From: an uncultured Oscillospiraceae bacterium
GTDB taxonomy: Bacteria; Bacillota; Clostridia; Oscillospirales; Ruminococcaceae
Reading direction: 5' to 3'
Assembly (NCBI GenBank): GCA_900543295.1
Contig: UQQY01000021.1
Location: 1-18,865 of the forward strand
Length of the DNA: 18,865 nt
Under the pieces are notes generated by a model. The model saw only the letters and a list, made by a program, of their open reading frames with translations, was not told the DNA's origin and ran no database searches. Position numbers and translations under genes: made by a program. The first letter of the stretch is position 1, and each line of letters begins with the position of its first letter. This document shows, in pieces, positions 7,245 through 14,861 of the stretch.

Positions 7245-8921
7245 ATGCTTTCTGACATTAAAATTGCGCAGCAGGCGCAGATGAAGCCGATTGCAGAGAT
7301 TGCGGCGGCGCTCGGCATTGACGAATCGTACGTTGAGCCGTATGGAAAGTATAAATGCAAGCTCAGCCAGGAGCTGTACCGCTCGCTCGCGGACAAGCCC
7401 GACGGGAAGCTGATTTTGGTTACCGCGATCAATCCTACGCCTGCCGGCGAGGGCAAGACCACGACCTCGGTCGGTCTCGGCGATGCGATGGAGCTGATTG
7501 GAAGAAAAACGGTCATTGCCCTGCGTGAGCCTTCTCTCGGTCCGGTGTTTGGCATTAAGGGCGGCGCGGCCGGCGGCGGTTATGCGCAGGTTGTGCCGAT
7601 GGAGGACATCAATCTGCACTTTACCGGCGATATGCACGCTATCACGGCGGCAAACAACCTCTTGTCCGCGCTGATCGACAATCATTTGCAGCAGGGAAAT
7701 GAGCTTGGCATCGATCCCCGCCGCATTCTGTTCAAGCGTTGTCTTGATATGAACGATCGGGCGCTGCGCTTTGTAAATGTCGGCCTTGGCGGAAAGATGA
7801 ACGGTGTCCCGCGGGAAGAGGGCTTCCAGATTACCGTCGCAACGGAGATTATGGCGATTCTCTGTCTGGCAGCCGATTTGTCTGATTTGAAGGAGCGTCT
7901 TGCCTCTATCCTGATCGGCTATACATATGACAACCGGCCGGTATATGCCAGAGATTTAAAGGCGCAGGGCGCGATGACGACGCTGTTAAAGGATGCGCTG
8001 AAACCCAACTTGGTGCAGACGCTTAAAAATACGCCGGTAATCATGCATGGCGGTCCGTTTGCCAATATTGCGCACGGCTGCAATTCCATTATTGCAACAA
8101 GACTTGCGCTCAAGCTCGCAGATTATACCATTACAGAGGCTGGCTTCGGTTCCGATCTCGGCGCAGAGAAATTTCTGGATATCAAATGCCGTGTGGGCAA
8201 TCTCAGGCCGTCCTGTATTGTCATTGTCGCAACCATCCGCGCGCTCAAATATAACGGCGGCGTCCCGAAGGCAGAGCTTGCGGCTGAAAATCTGGATGCG
8301 CTTGAAAAGGGTATTGTCAATCTTGGCGCGCATATCGATAATATGCGCCTGTACGGTGTGCCGGTGGTTGTTGCAATCAATCATTTTGATACCGATACCG
8401 ACGCCGAAGTGGCATTTGTCTCCAATTACTGCGATAAAAAGGGCGTTCCGCACGCTTTTTCCGAGGTGTTTGCAAAGGGCGGTGCCGGCGGCGTAGAGCT
8501 TGCCGAAGCAGTGTGCCGCGCGATCGATGAAAACGATACGGCTTCCGCCTTCGCGCCGATTTACGATGTGGAGGATTCCATCGAAAAGAAGTTTGAAACC
8601 ATTGCGAAAAAGATTTATCATGCAGGGAGCGTGTCCTATGCCCCCTCTGCTGTTAAGGCGATCCGCGATATTGAGGCGCTCGGTTTGGATAAGCTTCCGG
8701 TCTGTGTTGCCAAAACGCAGTATTCGCTCTCAGACGATCCAAAGCTTCTGGGCGCGCCGGAGGGCTTTACCATAACGGTAAAGGATGTCCGTGTCAGCGC
8801 GGGCGCGCGTTTTATCGTCGTATATACCGGCGCGATTATGACAATGCCGGGACTTCCGAAGCTTCCGGCAGCCCAGCGCATTGACGTAGATGAAAACGGC
8901 GTGATTGACGGTTTGTTCTGA
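7245..8921 (+). CDS. fhs: Formate-tetrahydrofolate ligase
   Basis: Catalyses ATP-dependent formation of 10-formyltetrahydrofolate from formate and tetrahydrofolate, feeding purine synthesis, formyl-Met-tRNA and, in acetogens, the methyl branch of the Wood-Ljungdahl pathway. The length, 558 aa, is normal for the family. The ATP-binding loop TPAGEGKTT is at 65-73. The strongly conserved EPSLGPVFGIKGGAAGGGYA and the HFTGDMHAITAANNLL region follow. Later come HGGPFANIAHGCNS and EAGFGSDLGAEKF, and the C-terminus has MTMPGLPKLPAA. A GGAGGAG ribosome site precedes the ATG. It stands apart from other folate genes here; a SEDS-type gene follows after 33 bp, probably by readthrough. Confidence 0.97.
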   Translation: MLSDIKIAQQAQMKPIAEIAAALGIDESYVEPYGKYKCKLSQELYRSLADKPDGKLILVTAINPTPAGEGKTTTSVGLGDAMELIGRKTVIALREPSLGPVFGIKGGAAGGGYAQVVPMEDINLHFTGDMHAITAANNLLSALIDNHLQQGNELGIDPRRILFKRCLDMNDRALRFVNVGLGGKMNGVPREEGFQITVATEIMAILCLAADLSDLKERLASILIGYTYDNRPVYARDLKAQGAMTTLLKDALKPNLVQTLKNTPVIMHGGPFANIAHGCNSIIATRLALKLADYTITEAGFGSDLGAEKFLDIKCRVGNLRPSCIVIVATIRALKYNGGVPKAELAAENLDALEKGIVNLGAHIDNMRLYGVPVVVAINHFDTDTDAEVAFVSNYCDKKGVPHAFSEVFAKGGAGGVELAEAVCRAIDENDTASAFAPIYDVEDSIEKKFETIAKKIYHAGSVSYAPSAVKAIRDIEALGLDKLPVCVAKTQYSLSDDPKLLGAPEGFTITVKDVRVSAGARFIVVYTGAIMTMPGLPKLPAAQRIDVDENGVIDGLF

Positions 8922-8954
8922 TTTGCAGTTCTTTTAAACAGGGAAGGAGCCAAA

Positions 8955-10088
8955 ATGCATTCGTTGCTTGAAAAGACGAGGGGGTTTATCAAATCGCTGG
9001 ACGCGGTCACGTTGGGTATCTGCCTGATCTGCTCCGCCATCAGTATGAGCTGCCTGTTTTCTTTTTATTATAATGGACAGCGGCAGCTCAAGGTTCTGAT
9101 CGTGCAGGGCGCGGCGATTTTATTGGGGCTTATTGTGGCGTTGTTTCTTTCCGTCATCGATTATGAGGCGATGATGAAGCTGTGGAAGCTGCATGCGCCG
9201 CTTGCTGTGGGGCTTGTCTTGCTCACTTTTGTCATCGGCGTTGCGCCAAATCCGGACGCGCCGACGGATCGTGCGTGGCTGAGCCTTGGTATTACGACGT
9301 TTCAGCCGTCTGAGCTTTTGAAGCTTTCGTTTATCCTGACCTTTTCCATGCACCTTTCCCATGTCGGAGAGAGAATCAATCATTTAAAAGAATTCTCGCT
9401 TTTGTGTCTGCACGCGCTGTTTCCGGTCGCATTGATTATTGTGCAGAGCGATTACGGAACGGCTATGGTCTTTTTAATGATCTTTCTGGTTATGATGTTT
9501 ACGGCAGGGCTTTCGCTGCGGCTTATTGCAGTTGGCTTTGTCGGGCTTGCGGCGCTTGCGCCGCTTGTATGGCGGTTTCTTCTTCCGGACTTTCTAAAGG
9601 AGCGGTTCCTTGCCGCACAGCATCCCGAGCAGTATTTAAGCGGTACGGGGAAGGGCTGGCAGCAATACCTTGGACGAAATGCTTTGGGTTCCGGTCTTCT
9701 TTCGGGCAGAGGGCTTTTTTCAAACAGCAATCTCGTCTCCGTGCCGGAGGCGCACAATGATTTTATTTTTTCCTATATTGGACAGACAATGGGATTTGTC
9801 GGATGTATTCTGACCCTGTTGCTTCTTACGGCGTTATGTGTTAGAATATTGATGGTTGCAAGAATGTCTAAGGATGTAGCGGGTATGCTGATCTGCTCGG
9901 GCGTTTTTGCCATGCTGTTTTTTCAGATTGTCGTCAATATCGGAATGGTGCTCTGCATTCTGCCGGTTGTCGGTGTTACGCTTCCGTTTTTCAGCGCAGG
10001 CGGCACCTCGGCGGTTGTCAGTTATATGGCCATTGGATTGGTGCTGAGTGTTTATCGAAAAAACAAGAAAACGCTGATGTTTGATTAG
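8955..10088 (+). CDS. rodA: SEDS-family peptidoglycan polymerase, RodA/FtsW/SpoVE type
   Basis: Multi-pass membrane protein (377 aa, normal length, about ten hydrophobic segments) of the SEDS glycosyltransferase family, which polymerises lipid II with a partner class B penicillin-binding protein. Family motifs are visible: TTFQPSELLKLSF, QSDYGTAMVF, the extracytoplasmic loop VPEAHNDFIFSYIGQTMG, where Asp269 aligns with the Asp required in RodA, and LPFFSAGGTSAVVSYMAIG near the C-terminus. An AAGGAG site precedes the ATG. Family knowledge favours RodA (elongation), but FtsW/SpoVE-like roles cannot be excluded, and no PBP or mre gene is next to it. rsmD starts 8 bp after the stop. Confidence 0.88.
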   Translation: MHSLLEKTRGFIKSLDAVTLGICLICSAISMSCLFSFYYNGQRQLKVLIVQGAAILLGLIVALFLSVIDYEAMMKLWKLHAPLAVGLVLLTFVIGVAPNPDAPTDRAWLSLGITTFQPSELLKLSFILTFSMHLSHVGERINHLKEFSLLCLHALFPVALIIVQSDYGTAMVFLMIFLVMMFTAGLSLRLIAVGFVGLAALAPLVWRFLLPDFLKERFLAAQHPEQYLSGTGKGWQQYLGRNALGSGLLSGRGLFSNSNLVSVPEAHNDFIFSYIGQTMGFVGCILTLLLLTALCVRILMVARMSKDVAGMLICSGVFAMLFFQIVVNIGMVLCILPVVGVTLPFFSAGGTSAVVSYMAIGLVLSVYRKNKKTLMFD

Positions 10089-10096
10089 GAGGAGCT

Positions 10097-10642
10097 ATGC
10101 GGGTAATAACCGGTACGGCGCGCGGGCGTGCTTTGACAGCCGTTGAGGGAATGGATGTCCGTCCCACGACGGAAAAGGTTAAAGAGGCGGTTTTCAGCGC
10201 CATACAATTTGAAGTAGAGGGCGCGCGGGTGCTCGACTTGTTCTGCGGCTCCGGTCAGATGGGAATTGAAGCGCTGTCCCGCGGCGCGTCGTTTTGCGTT
10301 TTCGTGGATAATGCGCGCCGTTCTCAGGATGTAACGAAAAAGAATCTGTCCGCATCCGGTCTGTTTTCTTCTGCAAGGGTAGCGGCGATGGATTATCAGG
10401 ATTTCCTTCGCACTACGAAGGATCGTTTTGATATTGTTTTTTTGGATCCGCCGTACTCTAAAGGTCATGTACAAGCGGCGCTCCTGCTTTTGCCGGATAT
10501 TATGACGGATTCCGGCGTAATATTGTGCGAGCATGAACATTCGGACAAGCTTCCCGAGGAGGCGGGGGCGTTTGTTCGAACAAAGGAATACCGGTACGGC
10601 AGGATTTCGGTTTCGGCGTATCGAAAAAAAGAAAGCCGTTAA
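10097..10642 (+). CDS. rsmD: 16S rRNA (guanine(966)-N2)-methyltransferase
   Basis: Methylates G966 (E. coli numbering) of 16S rRNA during 30S assembly, using S-adenosylmethionine. The 181-residue length is typical. The N-terminus MRVITGTARGRAL and VRPTTEKVKEAVFS are the RsmD signature. SAM motif I VLDLFCGSGQMGIEAL is at 45-60 and the catalytic DPPY at 117-120. Strong AGGAGG site 4 bp before the ATG. The neighbour coaD is a very common partner in Firmicutes, which supports the assignment. Confidence 0.95.
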   Translation: MRVITGTARGRALTAVEGMDVRPTTEKVKEAVFSAIQFEVEGARVLDLFCGSGQMGIEALSRGASFCVFVDNARRSQDVTKKNLSASGLFSSARVAAMDYQDFLRTTKDRFDIVFLDPPYSKGHVQAALLLLPDIMTDSGVILCEHEHSDKLPEEAGAFVRTKEYRYGRISVSAYRKKESR

Positions 10643-10667
10643 AGGCTTTTGGAGGATCGGAAACAAG

Positions 10668-11171
10668 ATGAGAATTGCGGTTTGTCCCGGCAGCTTTGAT
10701 CCGGTGACGAAAGGGCATTTGGATATTATAACGCGTGCCTGCGGTCTGTTTGATCGTGTAATTGTGGCGGTCAGCGTGAATGCGGATAAATCTCCAAGCT
10801 TTACATTTGAGGAGCGTGTGGCGCTGATTCAGGCGTGTACCGCGCACTTGCCCAATCTGGAGGTTGACGTTATGAACGAGCTGCTCGCCAATTATGTGCG
10901 GCGGGTCGGAGCCTGCGCCATTGTCAAAGGACTGCGCGCAGTTTCCGATTTTGAATATGAATTTCAGATGGCGCTTGCGAATAAAAAGCTCAATCCCGAT
11001 GCGGAAACGGTGTTTTTGACGACACGTCATCAGAATATGTACTTAAGCTCAAGCTTGGTAAAGCAGATTGCCGGCTTTGGCGGAGATATCAGCGATTTTG
11101 TTCCGGCGGAAATTTTAGACGTCGTAAAAAAGCGCTTTGACCGCGATACGGAAAATCAGGGAGGTATGTAA
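10668..11171 (+). CDS. coaD: Phosphopantetheine adenylyltransferase
   Basis: Fourth step of coenzyme A synthesis: transfers AMP from ATP to 4'-phosphopantetheine, giving dephospho-CoA. Length 167 aa, normal for bacterial PPAT. The N-terminal GSFDPVTKGHLDI carries the T/HxGH nucleotide-binding motif (TKGH at 14-17); SVNADKSP and VKGLRAVSDFEYEFQMA are also characteristic; YLSSSLVKQIA at 125-135 matches the C-terminal ISSS motif. The frame is open upstream into rsmD, but the ATG at 10668 lies after GGAGG at 10651-10655 and begins exactly where the family begins. Confidence 0.96.
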   Translation: MRIAVCPGSFDPVTKGHLDIITRACGLFDRVIVAVSVNADKSPSFTFEERVALIQACTAHLPNLEVDVMNELLANYVRRVGACAIVKGLRAVSDFEYEFQMALANKKLNPDAETVFLTTRHQNMYLSSSLVKQIAGFGGDISDFVPAEILDVVKKRFDRDTENQGGM

Positions 11172-11173
11172 GG

Positions 11174-11698
11174 ATGACAATACGTGAAAATCTCGATTTG
11201 ATTGACGACATTCTGGACACGGCTTTATCGGTGCCGCTTTCCAGAGGGAAAAGCATTGTGGATATTGATAAAATCCGCGATGCGCTTGACGACATTCGTC
11301 TGAACATGCCGTCTGAATTAAAACAGGCAAAAATGATTGTCGAGGACCGCAAGACCATTATCGACGATGCGCGCAAGGAAGCGGATTCCATTGTGAAGAT
11401 TGCAGAGGAGCGCGCAAAAAAGCTGGTTGATACAAGCGAAATCGTGAAACAGAGCCAGGAGCGCGCCAAGGAGATTATTACGCAGACCAATACGCAAAAC
11501 CGCGAACTCAAACGCGCTGCAAACGAGTATGTGGAAACCATGCTCAAGAAAGCGGAAGAACTGCTTGCCAATTCGCTGCAGGAATTAAAGGCAACCAGAC
11601 AGGCGGTACGCGCGCCCCGTCCGGGCAGCGCGCCTGCGGCGGCGGCTTCCGAACAGCAGCCGAGTGTGCAGAAAAAAGCGGAGGAATCCAGGGAATAA
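11174..11698 (+). CDS. Coiled-coil protein of unknown function downstream of coaD
   Basis: A 174-residue soluble protein; ATG two bases after the coaD stop, with GGGAGG inside the end of coaD, so translation is probably coupled. Residues about 15-150 are charged heptad-like helix (DIDKIRDALDDIRL, ARKEADSIVKIAEERAKKLV, QSQERAKEII), followed by a low-complexity Ala/Pro/Gln tail. It resembles the proteins after coaD in many Clostridia that are annotated as ATPase subunit b/E-like or DivIVA-like, but no catalytic motif is visible and I assign no function. A structural or scaffold role at the envelope or division site is only a guess. Confidence 0.8.
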   Translation: MTIRENLDLIDDILDTALSVPLSRGKSIVDIDKIRDALDDIRLNMPSELKQAKMIVEDRKTIIDDARKEADSIVKIAEERAKKLVDTSEIVKQSQERAKEIITQTNTQNRELKRAANEYVETMLKKAEELLANSLQELKATRQAVRAPRPGSAPAAAASEQQPSVQKKAEESRE

Positions 11699-11714
11699 AT
11701 TAAATTTTTCTTTT

Positions 11715-11758
11715 TATATCAGTAAACCCCCGGCATTTGCCGGGGGTTTACTGATATA
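11715..11758. terminator. Long symmetric hairpin between convergent operons
   Basis: A perfect stem of about 20 bp (11715-11735 with 11738-11758) with a GC-rich core CCCCCGG and a tiny loop. Both strands read the same hairpin with only TTT inside the outer stem and no long T-run after it. The T-rich run at 11704-11715 lies before it on the plus strand. Probably a bidirectional terminator. Confidence 0.75.
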
Positions 11759-11780
11759 TCTATGGACGTCAGGTATCCGT

Positions 11781-12518
11781 TTACTGCCGCATCCTTCTGT
11801 AAAATAAAAATACGGCTGCAGCGGCAAAAAGCGTCGTATATAAAAGAAGAACCAGCAGATGAGGCCAAACTGCGCCGTAATCTCCGGCCAGTACAAGAGA
11901 AACAGATTCCACAGCATGATAAAAGGGAAGTGCCTTGCAGACAGCGGCAAAGCCGCCGCCGATTTGGTCAAGCGGAAACCAGACGCCCGACAGCCATGCC
12001 GCGACGTTTACCAGGACGGAACCAATACCGCCGACCTGCTGGCTGTTTTGCAGAACGCTTCCGATCAGCAGTCCGAGCGCAATAAAAAGCAGGGAATTCA
12101 GCACAGAGAGAAGAAAGGCCGGAAGGATATGCACGCTGACGGGCAGGCCGAGAAGAACAGCCGCTGTAAAGCAAAGCGCGCTTTGCGCCGCAGCAATCGG
12201 GATCAAAGGAAGCGCGTATCCGCCGATATAGTCGATACAGCGCATAGGCGAAGCAAACAGCCGCATCAAAAAAGAGCCGCTGCGGTCGCCCGCCATCAGA
12301 ATTCCAAGAAACATGGAGATAAACGATTGACCGAACATCACCATGCCCGGCGCAAAGGCGGAAAGGACGAAAAGCTCTGTCGGCATATCCGGAAGGCTTT
12401 TTTTCAGCCATGTCATCAGTAAAAGCAGAATCAGCGGAAATCCGATTCCGAAGATCAGACTCAGCGGATCACGCAAAATTTCCTTTCGGTTCCGATTGGC
12501 AAATGAAAGCATCCTCAT
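11781..12518 (-). CDS. ABC-2 type transporter permease
   Basis: Membrane subunit of a drug/lipid-type ABC exporter. The 245-residue product has about six hydrophobic segments (roughly 20-38, 52-77, 97-124, 130-156, 165-182, 218-240), and the ABC-2 region FGQSFISMFLGILMAGDRSG followed by LMRLFASP is typical of DrrB/NodJ-like permeases. The ATG at 12518 overlaps the ATPase stop as ATGA, with GGAGG 7 bp upstream inside the ATPase gene; an upstream in-frame ATG far inside the ATPase gene is rejected. It works with the ATPase just before it. Substrate unknown; in Firmicutes such pairs often confer antimicrobial-peptide or drug tolerance, which is inference here. Confidence 0.9.
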   Translation of the reverse strand: MRMLSFANRNRKEILRDPLSLIFGIGFPLILLLLMTWLKKSLPDMPTELFVLSAFAPGMVMFGQSFISMFLGILMAGDRSGSFLMRLFASPMRCIDYIGGYALPLIPIAAAQSALCFTAAVLLGLPVSVHILPAFLLSVLNSLLFIALGLLIGSVLQNSQQVGGIGSVLVNVAAWLSGVWFPLDQIGGGFAAVCKALPFYHAVESVSLVLAGDYGAVWPHLLVLLLYTTLFAAAAVFLFYRRMRQ

Positions 12519-13243
12519 TCCGTTTCCTCCTCTGTTAAAGCAAGAAATGCCGCTTCCAACGAATCGGTATGTGTCAGTGTCCTGATTTCCTGCGCCGTGC
12601 CAAGCGCCTTTAAGCGCCCCTTTTCCATAATGCCGATATGGTCGGAAAGCGCTTCTGCCTCCTCCAAATAATGTGTGGTCAGAATAATGGTTGTTTTTCC
12701 CTTTAAGTCTGTGATGTGGCGCCAAAGCTCGCGGCGCGCACGGACGTCCAGCCCCAGCGTCGGCTCGTCAAGAAAAAGAACCTGCGGCTCTGAGATGAGC
12801 GCCATTGCAATGCTCAGACGGCGCTGCAAACCGCCTGACAACGCTTTTGCTTTCTCCCTTGCACGATCGGCAAGAGAGAAGCGGGATAGCATGGCTTCCG
12901 CCGATTTTTTGGCTTCGGCGGCGCTTTTTCCATAGAGACGCGCAATCAATTCCAGATTTTCACGAACTGTCAGTTTGGGCGCTACAGCCGTTTCCTGCGG
13001 AGAAACATTGATGATGCAGCGTACTGCTTCCGGATCCGTCAAAATACTTTTGCCCATGAGGAGCGCGTCGCCCTCAGTCGGACGGAGCAGACCGGAAAGC
13101 ATTCGGATTGTCGTGGTCTTGCCTGCGCCGTTTTGGCCAAGCAGAGAGAACAGCTCGCCCTGCTCAATGGAAAACGAAAGCCCGTCAACTGCTGTGCGCT
13201 CCCGAAAGCGTTTGGTCAGTCCGTTTAGTTCGATTGCCTTCAT
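12515..13243 (-). CDS. ABC transporter ATP-binding protein (DrrA/NatA/CcmA-like)
   Basis: Cytoplasmic ATPase of the exporter. All nucleotide-binding elements are present: Walker A GQNGAGKTT at 36-44, Q-loop Gln83 (SPQET), signature LSGGLQRR at 135-142, Walker B VLFLDEP at 155-161 with the D-loop LGLD, and switch His191. At 242 aa it is a single-domain subunit without the long C-terminal extension of some DrrA proteins. Its ATG overlaps the stop of the AbrB-type gene as ATGA, and its own stop overlaps the permease start, so the three genes are translationally coupled. Confidence 0.95.
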   Translation of the reverse strand: MKAIELNGLTKRFRERTAVDGLSFSIEQGELFSLLGQNGAGKTTTIRMLSGLLRPTEGDALLMGKSILTDPEAVRCIINVSPQETAVAPKLTVRENLELIARLYGKSAAEAKKSAEAMLSRFSLADRAREKAKALSGGLQRRLSIAMALISEPQVLFLDEPTLGLDVRARRELWRHITDLKGKTTIILTTHYLEEAEALSDHIGIMEKGRLKALGTAQEIRTLTHTDSLEAAFLALTEEETE

Positions 13244-13464
13244 GATTCGTCACACTCCTCCTGCACCTTGAGAATTGCCTTGGCGAAATCCAGCAGATGG
13301 CTGTTCTTTACAATGGCGATTCCTTGCTTCTTGTCGCCTAAAAGCAGAAGCGTATCACCGGGACTGATTTCAAAAATGTCGCGCGCCTCCTTTGGAATAA
13401 CAATTTGTCCCTTTTCTCCGACCTTAGCCGTCCAGATGTATTTGTCGTCATCTTTCGCTTTCAT
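13240..13464 (-). CDS. AbrB/SpoVT-family transcriptional regulator
   Basis: A 74-residue DNA-binding protein with a single swapped-hairpin AbrB domain: WTAKVGEKGQIVIPKEARDIF (split here as residues 11-31), then ISPGDTLLLLGDKKQGIAIVK (34-53). The C-terminal tail AKAILKVQEE is probably a short helix for oligomerisation. The ATG at 13464 is chosen because GGAGGG lies 5 bp before it; the longer open frame would start within the rluD-family gene's 3' end and pass through the promoter. Standing first in an operon with an ABC exporter, it most likely represses its own operon through the inverted repeat upstream. No toxin gene follows, so a MazE-type antitoxin is unlikely. Confidence 0.9.
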   Translation of the reverse strand: MKAKDDDKYIWTAKVGEKGQIVIPKEARDIFEISPGDTLLLLGDKKQGIAIVKNSHLLDFAKAILKVQEECDES

Positions 13465-13481
13465 AGTATCCCTCCATAAAT

Positions 13482-13539
13482 AAGCCGCAGAAGTATGATT
13501 TGTTATACTTATCATACTTCTGCGGCTTTCTGTTGTCAA
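13482..13539 (-). promoter_or_regulatory. Promoter and operator of the AbrB-ABC operon
   Basis: Minus-strand TTGACA (13539-13534), 17-bp spacer, TATGAT (13516-13511). A perfect 18-bp inverted repeat (13482-13499 and 13511-13528, 11-nt centre) covers the -10 and the start region. Transcription would begin within the centre, so only one arm is in the operon's RNA: a DNA operator fits. For transcripts from the rluD-family gene upstream, the whole hairpin would be transcribed and may act as terminator, though the T-tract after it is weak. Confidence 0.75.
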
Positions 13540-13549
13540 GAGCAATTTT

Positions 13550-14509
13550 TCAAAACAGCTCGCTGAATCGGTCTTTGAACCAAACGTTTGGAACGGTGAA
13601 GGCTCTGCCGTTCAGATAACCGAGCAGATGATTTGTCCCGGAAAAGGCGAATATCAGTTTATACGAGCAGAGAAGCTGGTACTTTTGTCCGTATCTTCGG
13701 TTTACCGTGTTGTCTCCGTATTTTCCGTCGCCAAGCAGCGGATGGCCAATATGGGCAAAATGCGCGCGGATCTGATGCGTCCGTCCGGTCAAAAGCTCGA
13801 CCTCAGCAAGCGTATTTTTTTTGCTGTAGGACAAGGCTTTATATTTTGTCAGAATGGTGCGCGCATCCGGCTTTGGCGAATCAAAAACGCGGACAAGGCT
13901 TTCGTTCGGACGGCGCAGCAAAAAGGCTTTCAGCGTTGCTTCCTTTGGGGAAAGGATGCCGGTGACAACACAGAGATAAAACTTTTTCAGCTCGCGCGCC
14001 TTGATGCATTCGTTTAAAATACGGAGCGACTCTGCATTCTTGGCCGCAATCACAATTCCGGAGGTGTTTCGGTCGATCCGATTGCACAAAGATGGTGTAA
14101 AGGAGTTTTCCTTTTCAGGTGAAAACTCGCCTTTTTGATACAAATAATGCTGAATGCGGCGGATCAGCGTATCAGGAGAATGCTCATTGTCTTCGTGCAC
14201 ACAGAGTCCCGCCGGTTTATTTATGAGCAGGATGTTTTCATCCTCATACAGAATCGAAAGATCAGGCGGTGCCGAGAGAAAGTCGTAAGCGGCTTTGTCC
14301 GGCGAAAAGAACTCGTCGTTTAGATAGAGGGACACAACATCTCCCGTCGAAAGCCGCGTTGAAATATCCGCCCGCTTTCCGTTTAATTTGATTCGTTTGG
14401 TGCGCAGTGATTTGTACAACAGTCTCTTTGGCAGAAGCGGCACAGCCTTTTGAAGAAATTTGTCGAGACGCTGGTTGGCGTCGTTTTCGGTTATCGTAAA
14501 GTTTTTCAT
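13550..14509 (-). CDS. RluC/RluD-family 23S rRNA pseudouridine synthase
   Basis: Converts specific uridines to pseudouridine in structured RNA, most likely 23S rRNA. The 319-residue protein has an N-terminal S4 RNA-binding domain (about 10-70, ENDANQRLDKFLQK), then the synthase domain with ILYEDENILLINKPAGLCVH at 86-105, the catalytic Asp146 in NRIDRNTSG (the HRLDxxTSG motif of the family), and LLTGRTHQIRAHFAHIGHPLLGD near the C-terminus. The ATG at 14509 has an AAAGGAA site and a promoter 65-93 bp upstream; the longer frame to 14608 would start ahead of the promoter and is rejected. Which position it modifies cannot be read from sequence. Confidence 0.93.
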   Translation of the reverse strand: MKNFTITENDANQRLDKFLQKAVPLLPKRLLYKSLRTKRIKLNGKRADISTRLSTGDVVSLYLNDEFFSPDKAAYDFLSAPPDLSILYEDENILLINKPAGLCVHEDNEHSPDTLIRRIQHYLYQKGEFSPEKENSFTPSLCNRIDRNTSGIVIAAKNAESLRILNECIKARELKKFYLCVVTGILSPKEATLKAFLLRRPNESLVRVFDSPKPDARTILTKYKALSYSKKNTLAEVELLTGRTHQIRAHFAHIGHPLLGDGKYGDNTVNRRYGQKYQLLCSYKLIFAFSGTNHLLGYLNGRAFTVPNVWFKDRFSELF

Positions 14510-14573
14510 AAAGCGTTCTTTTCCTTTAAAACAGGTTGAAATACGGATTTGCCATAAGGCTTGTCCTGCATTC

Positions 14574-14602
14574 AGTGTAGCACTGATTCGAAATTTGGGC
14601 AA
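14574..14602 (-). promoter_or_regulatory. Promoter of the pseudouridine synthase gene
   Basis: Minus-strand TTGCCC (14602-14597), 17-bp spacer, TACACT (14579-14574) with TG one base before it (extended -10). It supports the start at 14509. Confidence 0.65.
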
Positions 14603-14710
14603 GAACAAGATATCGGACTGCCGCCTTTTACGTTAAATTTGCACTTTGATTTTATGGGATTAAGAAATAATCATAGCGAAATGGGTACAAGGGATAGGAA
14701 TAATTAAAAA

Positions 14711-14750
14711 GTGTGCCTTTGCGGTGTAAAAAAGATGCTTGCGGTGTAAA
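14711..14750 (+). repeat. Two direct copies of TTGCGGTGTAAA, left edge of the Crp/cupin module
   Basis: Copies at 14719-14730 and 14739-14750 are exactly 20 bp apart. A third related copy lies in inverted orientation at 16940-16966. The rest of the 14510-14861 gap holds the synthase promoter and the two hairpins listed here; I see no gene in it. Confidence 0.55.
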
Positions 14751-14757
14751 CGGTGTT

Positions 14758-14784
14758 AGTCGGAGAAATCCGGCTTGCTTTTTT
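14758..14784 (+). terminator. Orphan plus-strand terminator hairpin
   Basis: A 7-bp stem (14758-14764 with 14769-14775, one U-G pair) capped by a GAAA tetraloop, followed by TTTTTT at 14779-14784. No plus-strand gene precedes it for several kilobases, so its transcript is unknown. Confidence 0.5.
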
Positions 14785-14787
14785 GCA

Positions 14788-14831
14788 GAAAAACACCTCG
14801 TAACAGAAGAACAATGCTCCGATTGCGAGGT
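14788..14831 (-). terminator. Possible terminator of the cupin-rubredoxin-Fe-S operon
   Basis: On the minus strand ACCTCG (14831-14826) pairs with CGAGGT (14800-14795) across a 25-nt loop and is followed by GTTTTTC. Short stem and long loop make it weak, but it lies 31 bp after the Fe-S gene. Confidence 0.4.
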
Positions 14832-14861
14832 TAAAACAGATGAGGCTTTTGCGCCAATCGC

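Noticed and set aside
7986..8621. 211-residue minus-strand frame
   Set aside because: Antisense shadow of the highly conserved fhs gene, produced by its codon bias.
10533..10667. Upstream extension of coaD
   Set aside because: It overlaps rsmD, has no ribosome site, and the family sequence begins at 10668.
14719..14750. Possible CRISPR or iteron array
   Set aside because: Only two direct copies with an 8-nt gap; no spacers, no cas genes and no replication gene.
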